Below, one piece after another: positions 61,908 through 64,000 of a stretch of DNA of 64,000 bases (position 1 is the first letter of the stretch; the number at the start of each line of letters is the position of its first letter). The DNA lies in the NCBI GenBank assembly GCA_958298945.1, contig OY282605.1, positions 110,542,267 through 110,606,266 on the forward strand, read 5' to 3'. Source of the stretch: Atherix ibis (taxonomy: Eukaryota; Arthropoda; Insecta; Diptera; Athericidae). The notes beneath the pieces are model-generated. The model was not told where the DNA came from. It did not search any database and worked only from the letters and a program-made list of their open reading frames with translations. Both the position numbers and the translations under genes were made by a program.

Positions 61908-62528
61908 TATATCCGAAATTAGACGCTAGAAAGCGGTTGTGTCGTTCTTCCTCCAGGACGAAGTCGCGAATCTGCGATCACGAAAATCGACATAATTCTA
62001 GTTGTCCTTCGACTTCTAACGAGAAAGCATCACTTTTGTGTAGAACAAAGACATAAGCTCAAATAAGACACCAAACAGTGAAATACTGCAAACCAGAATT
62101 GTGTGAAATAGTCTTAAAATTCGAGACTATAAAAAAACCACGAACCGAACAAGAAATTTTTAAACAGTTACCCTGAAAAGTTCACTTTTTTTGCTGCAAA
62201 AGTCGCTCTTAGTGGCGTTTTTATTTGTTCAGCGTCAAAGAACTTTGCTGCAACGACAATAAAGTCGCTTGGAAAGCCGTGCTGCGATGTTAGTAACATG
62301 ATCGATCGGTGACGCTTATGACTTTACGGGGACAAAGTCTTTCGATTTTCTCATTGATCTTCGTTTTTGGTCTGCGAGCAATTAATTTTAAGGACCAACC
62401 AATCTGTTCTCTCCACCATCCGACAAGCTTCTTTTCTCAACTATTTTGAATTTATCTCTTCTCCTCTGATTTTCCATCAATTCTAATCACTTTAAAGTCG
62501 TTCTCTTTAAATTGTGGTTTATTGTATT
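61908..62528. other. osa: osa intron between two transposon relics
   Basis: The composition is mixed, with several AAGTCGC words (around 61963, 62201 and 62262) and no open frame or repeat I can name. It ends at TA 62529-62530, the border of relic F. Confidence 0.5.
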
Positions 62529-62530
62529 TA

Positions 62531-63687
62531 CCAGGTGTATAAGCTTAAATCCGCTGTTGCTTAGACCACAAAATCGCATGTTTTTTTTCATAGAAAGCAA
62601 AAACAAATCTATTCAAAGTACTTGCCCACATTTTTTCCATCTCTCGGGTAATTTGTGGATACCACGCTAAAAAAATTCCTTCTTTTTCGAGGCAAACCAC
62701 TCATCATGCCACTTTCGGACATCTTCGTATGAATCAAAGTGCTGCTCAGCGAGCGCGTGGCCCACCGACGAAAACAGGTGGCACCTCCCAGTTGAGTGCC
62801 TCAAAGTAGTTTTGGACCATTTTTGACGTGTGTGATGATGCGTTATCATGGCTTGTCATGTCTTTGTTGATAATCCGTCCTTTTTTCACGTAGAGCACGG
62901 TGCAATTTGATCGGTTGTTGGTGGTAGGGGTGGGCATTGCCGGTTTCACCAGATTTCAACATCTCATAGTAGACGATACCCTGCTGATCCTACCAAACGC
63001 ACAGCATTGTCTTCCGCCCGAAGCGATTTGGTCTTGGGAAAGATGTTGATGGTCTTGGGGATATCCACTTTTCATCGCCTGTCACAATCCGAATGACTTT
63101 CTTTTTTGTCTGGCGAGCAAGATTTCGCATGTGTTTTGGTGTCGCTCCATCTGCCTATTGTTCAATTCCGATCTTTTCAATCTTCCCCATGGCACGCAGA
63201 CGCATGGAAATGGCTGGTTGAATAACACCCAATTGCTCCCCGAGCATTTTTTGCGATTGGGTATCGTCTTCGTCCAAAAGAGCCTGCAATTGATGGTCCT
63301 CAACCTTCCTAGGCCGATTTTCACGCTTCTTGTCCCACAAGTCAAAATTGCCGTCTTTGAACCGACGAAACCAATCTCGGCACATTGTTTCCGATAAACC
63401 ACTGTCACACTAGGCCTCCATAAGCATTTGATGCGATTCGGCAGCTGATTTCTTCAAATTTAAGCACAAAAGCAGAGCTTCCCCCATATGCTCGTTTTCT
63501 GGCACAAAACAAGACATGATTACCAAAGGAAAAATGTATGTTGTGGTACGAAATTGCTGACAATGTGCGCTGATTAATGTTGACAGATGTCAAACTCATA
63601 AAAAAAAGTATGGCGTCTCCATGGTAGCTTAATACACTCACTCACGCCATCTATTACCAATTAGCGGCTTTAAGCTTATACACCTGG
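62531..63687 (-). mobile_element. Mos1-like (mauritiana-type) mariner relic F, 1,157 bp
   Basis: The left end from 62531 reads CCAGGTGTATAAGCTTAAAT followed by CCGCT. The right end in reverse from 63687 is identical over these 25 bases except for one T-to-G change. TA lies at 62529-62530 and 63688-63689. As recalled, the Mos1 terminal repeat begins CCAGGTGTACAAG, so this belongs near that subfamily. It is only slightly shorter than a full mariner. Confidence 0.95.
62609..63517 (-). pseudogene. Broken Mos1-like transposase (relic F)
   Basis: On the minus strand from ATG 63517 the text is MSCFVPENEHMGEALLLCLN, LKKSAAESHQMLMEA, a TAG stop, then ETMCRDWFRRFKDGNFDLWD, LLDEDDTQSQKMLGEQLGVI and RLRAMGKIEKIG, followed by another stop. 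After frame changes come MERHQNTCEILLARQKRKS, a first catalytic block (TGDEKW-type, near 63055-63095), SHDNASSHTSKMVQNYFEAL with the second Asp, HALAEQHFDSYEDVRKWHDE and finally GKYFE with a stop at 62609-62611. The block that should carry YSPDLAPSDYHLF is missing between WEV and LFSSVGHA, removing the third catalytic Asp. Several frameshifts and stops confirm inactivity. The family is clear from the N-terminal and DSYE segments. Confidence 0.9.
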
Positions 63688-63689
63688 TA

Positions 63690-64000
63690 TGTCTCATTCC
63701 AACTACATTACATGATATTGTACAATCGCTTCGATGCTGCTACGTTACGTAACTGGTTATTAAATTTCATCCACTCTCCTTTTCATCCATCCACTTCTAA
63801 CTTAACCGAGTCTTCTTTTAGAAATTTTTCTTAATTCTATTTTGTTAAATTGAATTCCTTTTCCTCTTTTAATAAAAAAAAAGGTTTTTTTTTAAAGAAA
63901 ATTTAGCTTTTAAGAAAATTTTCCAATTTCTTATTTCTGATTTTTAATTAATTTTTACACCATTTATTTGATAGTTTTTATCTTTCTAAATATTCCATGA
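63690..64000 (+). other. osa: osa intron, window end
   Basis: This is T-rich intronic sequence with no feature recognised. The intron continues beyond the window. Confidence 0.55.

Noticed and set aside
1..64000. Bacterial or viral insertion, operon-like gene clusters or a toxin/defence system
   Set aside because: No closely packed intact reading frames, ribosome-binding sites or viral domains were seen; all long recognisable coding segments belong to osa, mariner-type elements or a jockey-type LINE.

Overview
This is eukaryotic, almost certainly insect, nuclear DNA. It is very A+T-rich and dominated by introns, with Tc1/mariner transposons, a tRNA-derived SINE and a jockey-type LINE relic. 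The only host gene I can recognise is osa (eyelid/BAP250, the ARID1-type subunit of the SWI/SNF-Brahma chromatin remodelling complex). Two in-frame coding exons on the + strand (48436-48645 and 50726-50923) encode the Pro/Gln/Ser-rich N-terminal region, including RGQSPYPP, SQYSPYPQRYPTPPG, NHR, PSSPGHAPSPSPQP and SPSPHQ. From memory of Drosophila Osa these segments occur in the same order, so a dipteran is the most likely host, but the species cannot be named from the sequence.

Layout. Positions 1-48435 hold no exon I can support and are either a very long osa intron or 5' flanking DNA. They contain three dead mariners (760-1478, 10921-11713, about 14930-15523), a dead jockey-like LINE (about 18560-19510), one SINE copy (8880-9095), a perfect 32-bp hairpin (13479-13545) and several 0.3-1.4 kb tracts. 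Each tract is built from its own short degenerate motif: ACATCGAAAA at 3.6-4.65 kb and again at 39.2-40.5 kb, CCTAAAAAAT at 18.2-21.2 kb, a TTTCCCAAA type at 24.8-25.6 kb, and ATTCACCAAAAAA at 28.3-29.4 kb. Less A+T-extreme blocks at about 30.5-33.2, 40.5-43.3 and 45.5-47.4 kb have no coding signature; they could contain regulatory DNA, but that is a guess.

Positions 48436-50923 are exon, 2,080-bp intron, exon. The intron is a TTTTTGTCCGAATTTTTA tract with a roughly 0.58-kb internal tandem duplication, interrupted by a second copy of the SINE. From 50924 to the window end lies the next osa intron (more than 13 kb, no further exon seen). It holds a structurally intact mariner at 51372-52665, with an uninterrupted 350-codon DD34D transposase antisense to osa, 29-bp terminal repeats differing at one base and a TA target duplication. 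It also holds a DD41D (rosa-type) relic at 61000-61907 and a Mos1-like (mauritiana-type) relic at 62531-63687.

I found no tRNA, rRNA, CRISPR, operon or prokaryotic feature. The most noteworthy items are the intact mariner in the osa intron, the set of six mariner-superfamily insertions from several lineages of which the five dead ones have lost catalytic aspartates, the two-copy tRNA-SINE family, the perfect hairpin, and the locally homogenised motif tracts. I see no convincing evidence for a previously undescribed multi-gene system.
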